DNA of 64,000 nt from Scenedesmus sp. ARA3. Its lineage: Eukaryota; Chlorophyta; Chlorophyceae; Sphaeropleales; Scenedesmaceae. The position numbers and the translations under genes are program-made. The notes beneath the pieces were generated by a model. It ran no database searches. It was not told the origin of the DNA and saw nothing but the letters and a program-made list of their open reading frames with translations. This document shows positions 35,444 through 46,894 of the stretch, piece by piece. Numbering within the stretch: the stretch's first letter is position 1; the number at the start of each line of letters is the position of its first letter. The stretch lies in the NCBI GenBank assembly GCA_004335835.1, contig RWJK01001617.1, positions 41,974-105,973 on the forward strand, read 5' to 3'.

Positions 35444-35528
35444 CAAGTCGGCCGCTGAGGACCAGCAGTGCAAGCAGAAGGATTCCATGACATTTCGTTT
35501 TGCAAGCCACTGCCACCCATTGAGGCAT
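30439..35528 (-). CDS. TauE/SafE-family membrane transporter (sulfite-exporter family) with large insert
   Basis: Nine exons (descending): 35528-35081, 34669-34612, 34312-34203, 34001-33860, 33559-33340, 33143-31512, 31245-31205, 30914-30845, 30633-30439; phases all join, giving 971 residues. The ATG at 35528 opens a signal-like segment (CHGILLLALLVLSGRL). The first half has the TauE repeat: membrane segment with STGQGGTAVLIPIFTALLHL, VNQAVACATFVIFLGS, LIDYSTMAILTPAMLVGIKAG, SPDWFVSFLLIV. The second half (from about residue 605) has more membrane segments, including LLIGVASGLLGASPNTLFLT, GFGQHPQVAAAT and a hydrophobic C-terminal region. Between them lies about 350 residues of cytosolic-type sequence with SPRG repeats and a 20-residue polyQ. 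Plant members of this family have two halves with a much shorter link. The family exports sulfite or sulfonates or serves unknown anions; the substrate here cannot be told. Confidence 0.85.
34983..35130 (-). repeat. Duplicated exon 1 donor region (TauE/SafE gene)
   Basis: The end of exon 1 with its donor (35125-35075) recurs at about 35030-34983: both read CTGCACCTGCGTGAGTG, preceded by a copy of the codons for VPIFTALL. The donors are 93 bases (31 codons) apart with no stop between. A further related stretch, without the donor, lies at 34867-34925. Confidence 0.92.
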
Positions 35529-37338
35529 GGCCTGCTGCAGCGTATGCCAGCGCCTCCAATGTGCCCAGCCAGCTCAGCAGTCTGTACAGCTGCCAGGTGA
35601 TCACCTCAGCACTTTGGCACCAGCTGGCCTGCAGTGATTGTGCATCACACCTTGTAAGTATGTCGCGCGGAACAGAAAACGGTAGGGATATGCGCAGAGC
35701 GCTGGTTCGCTGTTGCCGCGCGGAGCCAGCCATGACGTTTAGCTGTGATGCAGTGATGGTACCCATGTGCGTTATGCAATGTCAGGTAAAGTTAAGGGCA
35801 TCATCACTCACTCATTGACAGGCAGATGACACAGAACGGGGCGGGGACAGTGGGCGAGTGCAGCGTTTGAACAAGGAATATACTGGTAGTTCTGGCTAGG
35901 GTTGACAGCGAAGTTAAGGTATAGCCACGAGTCTTTTCTTGTAATTATCTTCTCGTGAAGCGTATGCTTGCATGAGAAGTGTGTAACCGGAATGTGGGTG
36001 GACTTGCGCGGCATGGTCTGGGCGGTACAATTCTGGTGACGCTTGCGCGACAGCACTGCCCACGACTTACAGAAGACCCAGACAATTATATGTTCTTTGG
36101 TTATTTTTTGAACATCTGCACTCATCTCAGGCTCTGCTGAGCTGGCTGCCGCACCTGCTAGCACCTGCCCTGCAGCCCCACTGGGGCTGGGCCAGCAGCG
36201 CTGGTCGTGGACAGCTATGGCGGGCTCCCTGCCCACAGTATTCAGGGTTAATACGTGCAAGCAGGTCAATCATTGCAAGTATAATGCAGCATAATGAGTA
36301 CTCACATGGCTAGAAGTGGTCCCCCAAAAGGCCACCATGGCTGCCGAACCTCAGATTGCAAGCATGTGCAGCTCCTGCTTCTGCTCCCTGCCCACAGCGG
36401 ATCGGGTCACAGTATAAATAGGACGATTCTAGTATGCAGAATTGCAAATAAACACGCTGATATTGACGATCACCAAACGTATCACTGCAATGCGGCATTA
36501 CCATACACCACGGTGCCGGACACAAGATGATTATGCAGAGTTGACCGTGTCAGGGTTGACCTGGTAATCCCACAATACCCCAGGAACAACCATGTCATCA
36601 TGCCATGATGGTGTGAACGTGGCACCTCATACTAGTGTGCAAAGGTACACACAATTCAACCTATGTGGAGGCAAGGCGCACTCCGCGAAAACTCCGCGTC
36701 GCGTGGCCAGATCAAGCTGCAGCACGGCTGCTGCCACGCTACACCATGCGGTGGCAGCATCTACCACATGGCCACATGCAATGCTGAAACAGCGCGCAGC
36801 AGGGGTTGGCATTACCGCAAACATTCACGGCTGCATGGCACGGGCGGTGACTGCTGAAGGCGCTGGCCAGCAGTGCTTGAAGCAACAGATGCGATGCCTG
36901 AGGGCGCAAGCACAACCAACACGCTGTAGCATGCACAGCTACCAGCTACTCGCAGTCTGCTACAGCTGGTGGCACAGCCTGCTACATGCAGCTTCAGAAA
37001 TGTCAAACACAGCAGCGCTGGTGTTTGCCGGCAGCTGCAGACAGACCACATGCCGCACAGCAAGTAGTTCCTGGCCACACACCACGACCAACATGCCCAC
37101 AGTGCGAGTGATTGGTTCTCCCAAGCGCTTAGAAGTGTAGACGACGAGCCAGTTACAGCCAGTGGTGGCCAGGCAATGCCACACCAGTCAGCATGTATGT
37201 TTCAACCTTCAAAACTACCCCCTGCTGTCATAACAACGGCAGCAACACCTGCGACTGTCCCACACACACACAGCGTGAGAAAAACCTGTCCATCTCAGCA
37301 CATCAAAATACTTTAGTATAACAATACCAATCCACCAA
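35529..37338. other. Intergenic region, TauE/SafE promoter and dihydroxy-acid dehydratase 3' UTR
   Basis: About 1.8 kb. It contains the upstream region of the TauE/SafE gene, TGTAA (minus strand) at 37157-37153 for the dehydratase, and an AT-richer stretch at 35820-36125. That stretch has an ATG-started minus-strand frame of about 105 codons with no recognisable family. Confidence 0.5.
37153..37157 (-). terminator. TGTAA poly(A) signal (minus strand), dihydroxy-acid dehydratase
   Basis: TTACA on the plus strand, 182 bases past the dehydratase stop in its direction. Confidence 0.6.
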
Positions 37339-40300
37339 TCACGCGTCAGTAACGCAGCCCTCTGAAGCACTCAGCACGTTCTTGATGTACTTGTACAGCG
37401 TGCCGCTGGTGGCCTTGAGGGGAGGCGCCGTCCACGCAGCGCGGCGCGCCGCCAGGTCAGCATCACTCACGCCCTCAATGTCCATCACGCGCTTCTCCGC
37501 ATCGATGTCGATGACGTCGCCGTCCTGCAAAGAGAGTAAGGAGTGCAAACAAAGGAAGGCACCGCAGCAGTGGAGTGTTCTTGTCAGATGACGTTTGCAG
37601 TTGTCATTTGTCAAAGTCCATCACGCGCTTCGCCGCATCGATCGCAATGACGTCGCCGTCCTGCGAGGAGAGTGTAAACAGAGGATGGCAGCAGAGCAGT
37701 CAGAGTTGCTCAATTCACACCGGCTTAACTGTGGTCGTCAAACTTTCACAAAAGATGCTCCCGATGCCCGCGTTGCAGAACCCTTCTACTCCCCAAGCTG
37801 TACCTGTATGCCCCATTGCCACGGCCAGCTGCCAGCTGCCACCCTCCCCAGCTGCAGCAATGTATCATCTGCAGCAGCGCCTGGGCAGCCACAGCCAACA
37901 TGTACCAGCGTGCTGCATGCGACAGCCAACGCACTCCCCTAGCACCCTGTTGCCCAGCCCCAGCCCCAGCTGGACTCCTTACAGCTTCACCACAAGTGGC
38001 ATTTCAAGGCCGTAGCAGCTGCAGCCGCCACCCAGCGCATCACCTGCACCAGCGCATCACCTGCACCAGCGCATCACCTGCACCAGCGCATCACCTGCAC
38101 CAGCGCATCACCTGCACCAGCGCATCACCTGCACCAGCGCATCACCTGCACCAGCGCATTGGGCCCGTCGACGTGCTGCCAACCACAACACACAGCCAGC
38201 TGCCACCCCGCCCCATGCCTCGAACCCAAGCTCCCAGCCTGTCTCACCTGCACCAGCGCGATGGGCCCGCCGACCTGCGCCTCTGGCGTGACGTGGCCGA
38301 TCACAAAGCCGTGGCTGCCGCCGCTGAAGCGGCCGTCCGTGATGAGCGCGCACTCCTTGCCCAGGCCCGCGCCCATGATGGCGCTGGTGGGGGTCAGCAT
38401 CTCAGGCATGCCGGGGCCGCCCTTGGGGCCCTCGTACCTGGCGGCAGCAGCAGCAGCAGCAGCGGATGAGTCACAACAGCCTTACTGATGGTAGAGACGG
38501 CAAAGTGATTCTGATCCGAATGAAGAAACAAGGCGAAGTGCTGCTGGTGATGGTCCATAGGACATGCTGCTGCTGCTGCTGCTGCCATGCGGTGGCGTCA
38601 TCCCACCTGATGATGACCACCTTGCCCCTGAACTTCTCAGTGTCCTGCTCCAGTGCAGCCAGCATGTCCTCCTCGCAGTCAAAGCACAGCGCCTGCAGCG
38701 CAGCAGCACGTGACAATAAGCGCCCAGAGCAGCAGGCGGGATGATGTATGATCGTGGCGGGCAGCCGTACAGGATTCGCGAAGCGAATGACAGGGCAGGC
38801 GTTCCAAAAAACTGCTATCTAGTTCCATGAAGCAGAGCTGTTGTGGACGTTCTGACGCTGTTCCGACACCATGCCCTGGCTGGTCAGTGTATGCTGCCAT
38901 GAATCCCCTCTTGCCACACCACTAGCACCAGGCAGTGCTGCTCATGCTCCTTTTGGTTCACCTCCCAGCTCTCTCAACAATACCTCAGACCATTTCCTCA
39001 ATTTTTATCTCCGATCTCTCTCTCACCTGGCCCTTGAACTGCAGGCCCTCCTTGCCGGTGATCTTGGCCACGCTGCCCTCAGGGCACAGGTTGCCGTACA
39101 GGATCTGCAGGTGGCCCGTGGCCTTGATGGGGGCCTCCACAGGCAGCACCACATCCTGGCCAGCCTTCAGGTCAGGGCAGCCCGCAAGGTTCTCAGCCAT
39201 GGTCTTGCCTGCGGCAGTGAGGCGGGTGTGCGTGCGTGAGTGTGAGTGTTAGAGGCAGGTGTGTGCGAGTGCTGCCAGCTGCTGCGATACTGCAAGACAT
39301 GTAAAGCTAGTGCATGCACCCGCTTATTGCAAGCACAGACCAACGCAAATACCCATGTGCAGATCGAATGTGTACATTTACCCCTCCCCTCCCTCCCGCC
39401 CCCCACACACATACACAGCGTGGAACCTGTCACAATGAGGCAACGCCGTGAATGAATCCCTGTGCATACAAATCACATCTGTATGTGTGGCGCAGCAGCT
39501 ACAACTGTTGTTGCCGGGCGGCGCCACCCTGTGACGGTGAAGCATGAGCCATCAATGATGCCCTGTGCATGCACAAACACAGATCACTCTTTGTCTGGCG
39601 CAGCATCTATCTGTGTCACACCTATCGCCGCGCGGCAGCGCACCTGTGACTGTGAGGCAGCTGCCGTCGATGAAGCCCTGCGCCATGAGGTACTTGAGCA
39701 GCGCGGGCGTGCCTCCCACCTTGTGCACGTCCTCCATCACATACTTGCCGCTGGGCTTCAGGTCGCACAGGAACGGCACCTGTGCGGTACATGCAGAATG
39801 ATGCAGGGAATGCGGGCAGCAGCAGCAGCAGCATAGTCACCGCTGACATCACATACTTGCCGCTGGGCTTGAGGTCGCACAGGAAGGGCACCTGTGCGGG
39901 ATGCAGGGGGGTAGGGCAGGTGAGAGGTGAGCAGAGGGCATGGGCAGCAGCTTCGAGTCATCACTACCAGCACAGACAGCAGATGTCGATACATTAGGTA
40001 ATTGCCGCCGAAAAAAAAGAGACAGCGCATAGCTGCAGACACAGCTTGACTGGACGGAAAGGTGTCTAAGACAGAGCCTGACTTTGAACACACTAATTCG
40101 CAAGTGTGCATGCCACCTTGCACACCATCCGCGCCGCACTTCGCAACACGCCCTGCCCCTGCTCCCACCTTGTCACTGACGCGCTGCCAGTCGTCCAGCA
40201 ACAGCGGCACGCCCAGCACACACAAGTCAGAGAATACCAACTGTACCAACAGCCTAACACACCTTGTCACTGACGCGCTGCCAGTCGTCCAGCGACAGTG

Positions 40301-43300
40301 GCACGCCTGCTGCGCGCGCCATGGCGATGTAGTGCATGACGGCGTTAGTTGATCCTCCTGTGGCCATGACTGTGACCATGGCATTCTCAAAGGCCTTGTA
40401 GGTCATCACGTCGCGCGGCTTGATGTCAGCCTTCAGCAGCTCCAGGATGTACCTGTTACATGACATTTTATAACATGTTACACATGTCAGGTGCGTTGTT
40501 ATTGCATCATGCATGGGGTTGGTCCTCTGGCTATCATAGTATGTCGCTGCTGTGTTGAGTAGGCACAAAGCACAATCAGCAGACGTGCAGGCTGTAGCTG
40601 CCGAGCCCGCCAGCATCGCCACAGCTGCTCCGGCAAAGCAGCAACCAAAGCTAAACCACACCGCAGGCAGCTAAACACCTCGCCGCACCCACCTGCCGGC
40701 CATCCTGCACTCGTCCAGCTTGAGTGGGTCGGTGGCAGGGATGCTGCTGCTGTAGGGCAGGCTCATGCCCAGCGCCTCAATGCTGCTGGCCATGGTGTTG
40801 GCCGTGTACATGCCGCCACACGCGCCGGCACCCGGGCAGGCGTGGCGCACCATGTCAAAGCGCTGCTCCTCAGTCACTAGGCCGGCTGCGTACGCGCCTG
40901 CAGAAAGCAATGACACAGAGCATATGTTTAGTGATGATGAGGACAAGTGATGATGACCCACGACGCAGGCGAAAGCGGCACTCCTGAGTTGCTGAGGCAC
41001 CACACTTGCGTCGCGACACCTGCCTATTGCATGGCGCTTGTCTTCCCTGAAAGCGCAGTACGCACACAGTTGTTCCGTTGCAGACAAGCATCTCCAACAA
41101 GTCAAGCAAGCACGCACTGAAGCTCTGGAAGGCCGACACGGTGCCCAGCACACTGCCGCTGATGCAGATCCTCCGCATTGATTCAAAACATCAAACAGCA
41201 AGCAGCCTCCGATGTTCCAAAGCAACCACGCACCAGAGCTCTGGAAGGCCGACACGATGTCTAGCACGCTGCCAGCCTCCCTAACATAATGCAACACAGA
41301 GCCTCACACAGCAAACGGCAGGCAGCCAGCAGCGCTCACCGAAGCTCTGGAAGGCCGACACGATGTCCAGCACGCTGCCGTCCAGCTGGCTGTAGCCTGG
41401 CTTGATGGTGCCGCCGTACACCATGATGGAGGGCCGGTTGAGCCTTGCCATGGCGATGATGCTGCCCGGCATGTTCTTGTCGCAGCCGGGCAGCGACACG
41501 TTGGCGTCGTACCACTGCGCACTCATCACGGTCTCGATGCTGTCAGCGATCAGGTCCCTGCGGCACATGTGTGCAGCGGGCGGTTGGTTACATGCCGCAT
41601 TCGTGGCAGACCAGCACAGAGTAGGTAGCTGTGTGGTTCTGTCACTTGAGTGGCTGTTTCTCATAGCAAGAGTTGTGCCATGCCTCGCACTGCTGTAGTG
41701 CAAACCAACAACCGTCAGCTGCCACGTTGACACTTCTGTAGATCAGCATTTTGCTCCTCCCTGCTGCACAGCCGCTACACCGCAGCCAGCGCAGCAGCAG
41801 CAGCTGGCCTCTCACCTGCTCTGCAGCGAGAAGCTCATGCCGTCTGTGCCCATGGAGATGCCATCGCTCACGCCGATGGTGTTGAAGCGGTAACCCACCA
41901 TGCCTGCCTCAACCTGCGGAGGGAGGGTGGAAACAGAGCGAATGTTGGCGAAGATGAGGCAGGTGAGGCGAGATGAATTGGTGGCGGGCATCACAGCAGC
42001 AGCATGCAGAAAGCTAGAAGTAGAATGGCTGCTGATGGCTCAAGACAAAACTCCGATACTAGCTGATGAACGCAAAACCGTTGGTGTGGTTTTCAGGCTC
42101 GGTGAGCTCAGTCAACACCACAACCATGTCATTTTGTTTCAGCCGTATCCATGTGCTATCCCACAGCATGCATGCCTCATACGGCAGGAGCAGTGTTGTG
42201 ACCTGTGTTGGCTCAGACAATGGGTGGTGATGTAATTCTTGTCGGCATGGCTTTGTGTCTTGGTGGGACTCGCCTATACGCCGAACGAGACTAGCCATCC
42301 TTGCCAGCACAGGCAGCACCAGCAACACACAGCCACAGCACTACAGCACAACCAGCAAGTCACAGCTGCCACCTCACAGCACCACCACCACAGCAGGCTG
42401 ACGCATGCCACCAAGCGCGTCCTGCAACCATGGCTGGCTAGTTGCAGGCAGCTTTTGGGTGCTGTGCCAAGCCCTGCCTCGCGTGCACCGACTGCCCACC
42501 CTGCAGTGCAAACTCTGATGACTGCAGCACCACCACAGCTAGCTGCCATTCCTCACATCACAGCCACACACGCCACCTTCAGCATCACCTCAGCATGCAA
42601 TATGCACCACTTGTGCAACAGCACACTCATCTCATCTCCCTCTGCTGCCCCTGCCCCCAACAACAGCTGTTGCCACGCTGCGCTCGGCCACCTCCGCCAA
42701 ATAAAAGCAGCTGCTGTGTCCGCCATTGCTGCCCGCTGCTGTCCACTGCCCGCTCCACTCCACGCCCAACTACCCCAAACATGCACTTGATCCAATAACG
42801 CATGCATTTGATCCCCTCTCTGCCCCTCCCACTCACCACGCCGCGCTTGACCTCCTCTGCCAGGTTGAGCAGGTGCATGTTGCAGGGGTTGCCCTCGTAC
42901 CACATGCTGGCAATGCCGACCTGCGGCTTGTTCATGTCAGCCTCCGTCAGGCCTGCGGCAAGCATGCGTGCGGTGCCAGACAGCGCGAGTCAAGTGACGT
43001 ATACAGTTTCCTGTTGCTGAAGACAGTGTGGTTAAGTGAGGCTTGCACTGCCGACCTGAGGCTTGTTCATGTCAGCCTCAGTCAGGCCTGCAGGCGGCAA
43101 GCATGCATGTATGGCGTGCCACACAGCAAAGCGAGATGTCAGTGACGCGCACAGTATGCGTTTGCTGTGGTGTGCATAGGTGAGGTTGTTGGTGGAGCAG
43201 ACGTGCTTTTTGGGGAGCCTGCCTCAGCCAGAATCACCCTACATGCAATGCAGCAGATACGGCTGCAAAGCCCGCAGATATGCACACTGGGTGAGCTGGC

Positions 43301-44097
43301 CTTGCTTGCCCGCTGGCTGCCGTGCTGGCGCGTGTACTGGCAGATTGAGAGAGTGGCGCAAGCGCCACGCACCTGTGGCGTACAGCATTGCCTGCGACGC
43401 GCCCTGGCTCTTGGGCTGCGTGATGTGGCTGCTCCATTTGTTGAGGCCTGAAGACGCGCAGCAGGTGCAGCGGTACGGACATCAAAAAATGCAGCATGGC
43501 CCAACATGCCCGCTTTGCTTGTCATGTATGCGACTGTGCAACTGTTCCTGATCGTCTGACCAACTGCCAGCTGTCCAGCGGCATCAGATCAGTCTGCTAG
43601 CACGCTGCATGCTGCTGACACTGCTGAGCTGCTACACTGCTCACTGTGGCTGTCTTGCTTTTGATGAACCTCAGTACACATTTGTGAGCAATGATGCACT
43701 GGGTGTGGTGGTGCCAGTGCGAAAACACCGCACCAGCACTGCTGCTGCTGCCACTGCTGCCGCGCCAGCATCCAGCTGATCACGGTACAAGTTAACTGGA
43801 ACGGTGCTGAAACAACTACAGCAGTAGTCACCCCGGCTGTACAGCTCAACCGGCTGAGTTCTGCTGCTGCTGCAGCTGCCTGCTGCTGCTGCCAGGAGGA
43901 GGTTTCTGTCGTGCTGGACACCGACTGCGACAAGCACTGCGACCAGCACTGCACGGCAGGCACGTAAATGCTGTTTTGTTACCTGGGGGAACCTCGGGAG
44001 CGCTGCCATTGGCCTGCACGCGCACAGCCGTCCGACGGCTCCGTGAGTCCTGGGCACGCAGGCCCTGCGCCTTCTGCTGGCACTGGAGGGACTTCAT
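37339..44097 (-). CDS. Dihydroxy-acid dehydratase, plastid precursor
   Basis: It removes water from dihydroxyisovalerate and dihydroxymethylvalerate, the third step shared by valine and isoleucine synthesis (EC 4.2.1.9), using an iron-sulfur cluster. Twelve exons (descending): 44097-43983, 43447-43373, 42952-42837, 41913-41816, 41557-41340, 40897-40693, 40452-40263, 39779-39644, 39208-39027, 38692-38607, 38437-38248, 37524-37339; phases all join, giving 598 residues, normal for the family. Residues 1 to about 36 ([20 protein letters not shown]) are a plastid transit peptide. Cluster cysteines: NPCNM (Cys87), PGCDKNMPG (Cys160), [10 protein letters not shown] (Cys234). Other marks: [46 protein letters not shown]. 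Six of its exon boundaries have duplicate copies in the adjacent introns. Confidence 0.95.
37609..37672 (-). repeat. Copy of exon 12 acceptor region (dehydratase)
   Basis: The minus strand reads CGCAG/GACGGCGACGTCATTG and continues to about 37609, copying the first 50 bases of exon 12 (37524 downward). The spacing is 136 bases, so it is out of frame. Confidence 0.88.
38033..38159 (-). repeat. 17-bp minisatellite made of the exon 11 splice junction (dehydratase)
   Basis: Seven perfect copies of CACCTGCACCAGCGCAT (plus strand) fill 38041-38159, preceded by a half copy at 38033-38040. On the coding strand each unit is ATGCGCTGGTGCAG/GTG, matching the real exon 11 end and donor CGCGCTGGTGCAG/GTG at 38248. 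The copy nearest the exon also keeps the preceding codons (GGGCCCAATGCGCTGG at 38165 downward). Confidence 0.95.
39855..39905 (-). repeat. Copy of exon 8 acceptor region (dehydratase)
   Basis: The minus strand has CGCACAG/GTGCCCTTCCTG and the following codons for [11 protein letters not shown], copying the exon 8 start at 39779. It lies 112 bases upstream, so it is out of frame. Confidence 0.9.
40160..40215 (-). repeat. Copy of exon 7 donor region (dehydratase)
   Basis: The codons for [10 protein letters not shown] and the AAG/GT donor of exon 7 (40263) recur at about 40215-40167. The spacing is 94 bases, so it is out of frame. Confidence 0.9.
41115..41400 (-). repeat. Exon 5 donor region in three copies (dehydratase)
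   Basis: The exon 5 end coding [13 protein letters not shown] with its donor (real donor at 41339) recurs at 41275-41232 and at 41160-41116. The spacings (106 and 116 bases) are out of frame. Each copy keeps a GT after the exon end. Confidence 0.92.
43044..43095 (-). repeat. Copy of exon 3 acceptor region (dehydratase)
   Basis: The minus strand has CTGCAG/GCCTGACTGAGGCTGA and codons for DMNKPQVG, copying the exon 3 start (42952). The spacing is 135 bases (45 codons), but an in-frame TAA lies shortly after the copy. Confidence 0.92.
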
Positions 44098-44467
44098 TGT
44101 GTTAATGATTATGGCAAGCAGTTTCCGGTGTCACGGCCTTGATCAGAGGAAACGCAATTCGGTGAAAACCCCTTCTCTGATCACTGTCAGAAACAACTGC
44201 AGCAGCATGAATGCTGTTTCGTGCAGAAGTCTTGCTAAACATCGATGTTCAACTAACGACACATTCACAGACCCATTCTCAGGTGCTATGTACGAGTGGT
44301 GGTGGGCGAGACGTTCTCAGTTGGACTGAAGCTTTGCGAAACATAGACAACACGGAACATTAGTTGAATTTTTCTTTCTGACAGCCGTCACGTGAGGCAC
44401 TGCCGACACCACCGTCCTTCGTGGCAACAGCAGCACACCACACCAGCAGCACATCCTGCTGCTCAGC
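44098..44467. promoter_or_regulatory. Divergent promoter region between dehydratase and NOA1 GTPase
   Basis: These 370 bases separate the start codons of two genes for plastid proteins on opposite strands. Both 5' UTRs and promoters must lie here. No motif stands out. Confidence 0.5.
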
Positions 44468-45583
44468 ATGCAGAGCCTGCATCGAAGGTAGGCTCACGCC
44501 AAAGCATCTGCAACATACACAAGAGCGTGTTGGAGCGGCAGCACGCAGCTTGCACCCAGCGGTTGAGCAAGAGTTTGGCCAGAGCTGCATCCATCAGGGC
44601 ACATGTGTCCTGGCATGTCCAGTCCTCCCTGCTTGCTTCAGAGGCTGCATCAGTACTGCAGGTGGCCTACCACCAGACAGCCATTACTATATGTTAATTG
44701 TGTTACGTGTCCTGCAGGGCCGCTGGCTGCCAGCAGCTGGCATGCACACACCACACAGCGCACCCTGCTCAGGCTGCCCGCACACCCAGCAGCCTGCCTG
44801 CCAAGCGGCTTGCAAGCTTGCACAGCCCCTGCAACAGCAGCAGCAGCAGCACAAGGTTCATAAATGTAGCTGCAGCATCAGGCGGCAGTAGCCAAGGCGG
44901 CGTGGATGACAGTGCTTGGGGCGAGCTGCCAGCTGCGCCTGCCGTGGGCAGCAGAAGGGACAGCAGCAGGCAGCCGAGCGGCTCCAGGCCTGGTAGAGGC
45001 GGCAGCAGCAGCAGCAGCAGAGACAGAGACGGCAGCAGCTCCTGGTTTGATTCTGATGGCAGCAGCCGACCACGCAGCACACGGCGAGAACAGCCTGACA
45101 GGGGCGGCAGGGGCGGCAGCACTGACCGCCACAGCAGTGGACCTCCAAGGGACAGACGTCCGCAAGATGAGCAGCAGCAGCAGCGGCAGTCTGAAGAGGC
45201 TCGTGACCAGTGGAGTTACAGCAGCAGCAGCAACAGCAGGGGTGACAGGGCTGCACCCAGCTCTGGTGGCAGCAGCAGGGACAGGAGGTGGGAGGACAGG
45301 GACAGGCGTGACAGCAGCAACAAGGACAGCAGGAGGGACAGCAGAGATGGGTGGGACAGCAGGGACAGTAGCAGGGACAGTAGAGGGCGCGGCAGCTGGG
45401 GACAGGATGACAGGCAGCAGTACAACAGGAGGGACAGCAGGGACGGATGGGACAGCAGGGACAGCAGCAGGGACATGCCCAGCAGAGAGGGACGGGCAAG
45501 CTGGGAGCAGCGTGGTGAGAGGCCATTCAGCACCAGCAGGCGGGACAGCAGGGACGGCAGGGACGATGCACCCAGCATGGGAT

Positions 45584-45636
<53 letters not shown>

Positions 45637-46802
45637 TGGGAGCAGCGTGACAGGGCAAGGCCTGGCAGCTGGGGCCAGCCTGAAAGGGAGCCTTACCGTG
45701 GCAGCAGCAGCAGCAGCAGCAGCAGCAGGCTTGATGGTCCGGCCAGCAGCAGCCGCTGGGCTGGCAGCAGCAGCAGCAGCGCAGGTGCTGCTGCCAAGCG
45801 CAGCATCAAGGAGAAGAAGGCTGCTGCGCTCCCGCCAAGCAGCCAGCCCTGCTGCTACGGCTGTGGCGCGCCGCTGCAGACTGCCGTGGCCTCTGCTGCT
45901 GGCTACGTGGCTCCTGACAAGTACCTGCTCAAGCAGCAGCACAGGCAGCTCAACAAGGTGCGGCCTGCACTGCAGCAGCTGCCTGTGGCTGTGCACCAGC
46001 AGCATTGAACTGATACGTTGCTGCGATGCGGCCGGCAAGGCACCTCACTGCATGTCTGGTAGCTGTGCATGTGCAGGTTTGGGCGTTTGGGGCTTGCCAA
46101 GCAAACCCCGCCAGGAGCTCAACTACTGTTGGGCAGAGCACCCATCTAAGCTCTGCTGCAAGCTTACATGCCATCTGGGCTGGCACCAACAGCAGTGTCA
46201 TGTGCATGTGTGCACGCCTGCAGGTGCTGTGCTTGCGCTGCTCTGGGCTGTGCAACGGTGCCATGATCCCTGCTGTGGAGGACTTCACTCAGAAGGCCTG
46301 GGCGCAGCAGCAGGCTGCACTGCTGCAGCAGCAGACGGCAGCAGCAGCAGCAGCGGCAGCAGAGGAACCCATTCCAACGGACAGCGAGTATGAAGGTGCT
46401 GCCGCAGAGTCAGCAGCAGCAGCAGCAGCAGCGGGTGATGGGCAGCTGGAGCTGCTAGGGAAGCTGCTGGTGACGCCGGAGCAGCTGCGGCAGAAGATTT
46501 CTGTGAGTGCTGGCTGCAACAGGCTCTATTACATGGTTGGGCAGGCATGGGCAGCAGCACCCAGTCGCCACACAGTGCATGTGTGATAAGCAGTAGCAGC
46601 AGCGCGCTGACAGCTGTGGCAAGCAAAAAAACTGTTATTGCCTGCTGAGCATGTATGGTAGAGGATGGCACGAGCCACAGCTCCCTGCTGACTGTTGTGG
46701 TCAGTGGGCGCAGCGTCTGTGTCGGGCGCCGCATCGAGCTTTAGCAAATTTTATGCAAGTTCTGCTGCGCATCCAACTCCATGGATGTGGTGCTGACACT
46801 CA

Positions 46803-46894
<92 letters not shown>

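Noticed and set aside
38033..38159. Regular 17-bp repeats considered as a CRISPR array
   Set aside because: There are no spacers between units, the units are contiguous and match the neighbouring exon junction, and the genome is eukaryotic.
43044..43095. Dehydratase exon 3 copy as a true alternative acceptor
   Set aside because: The spacing is a multiple of three, but an in-frame TAA follows the copied codons before the real exon.
44878..46393. Long frames on both strands over the NOA1 Ser/Asp/Arg repeat region
   Set aside because: They mirror the repeat composition. The true frame is fixed by the zinc finger and the transit peptide joins.
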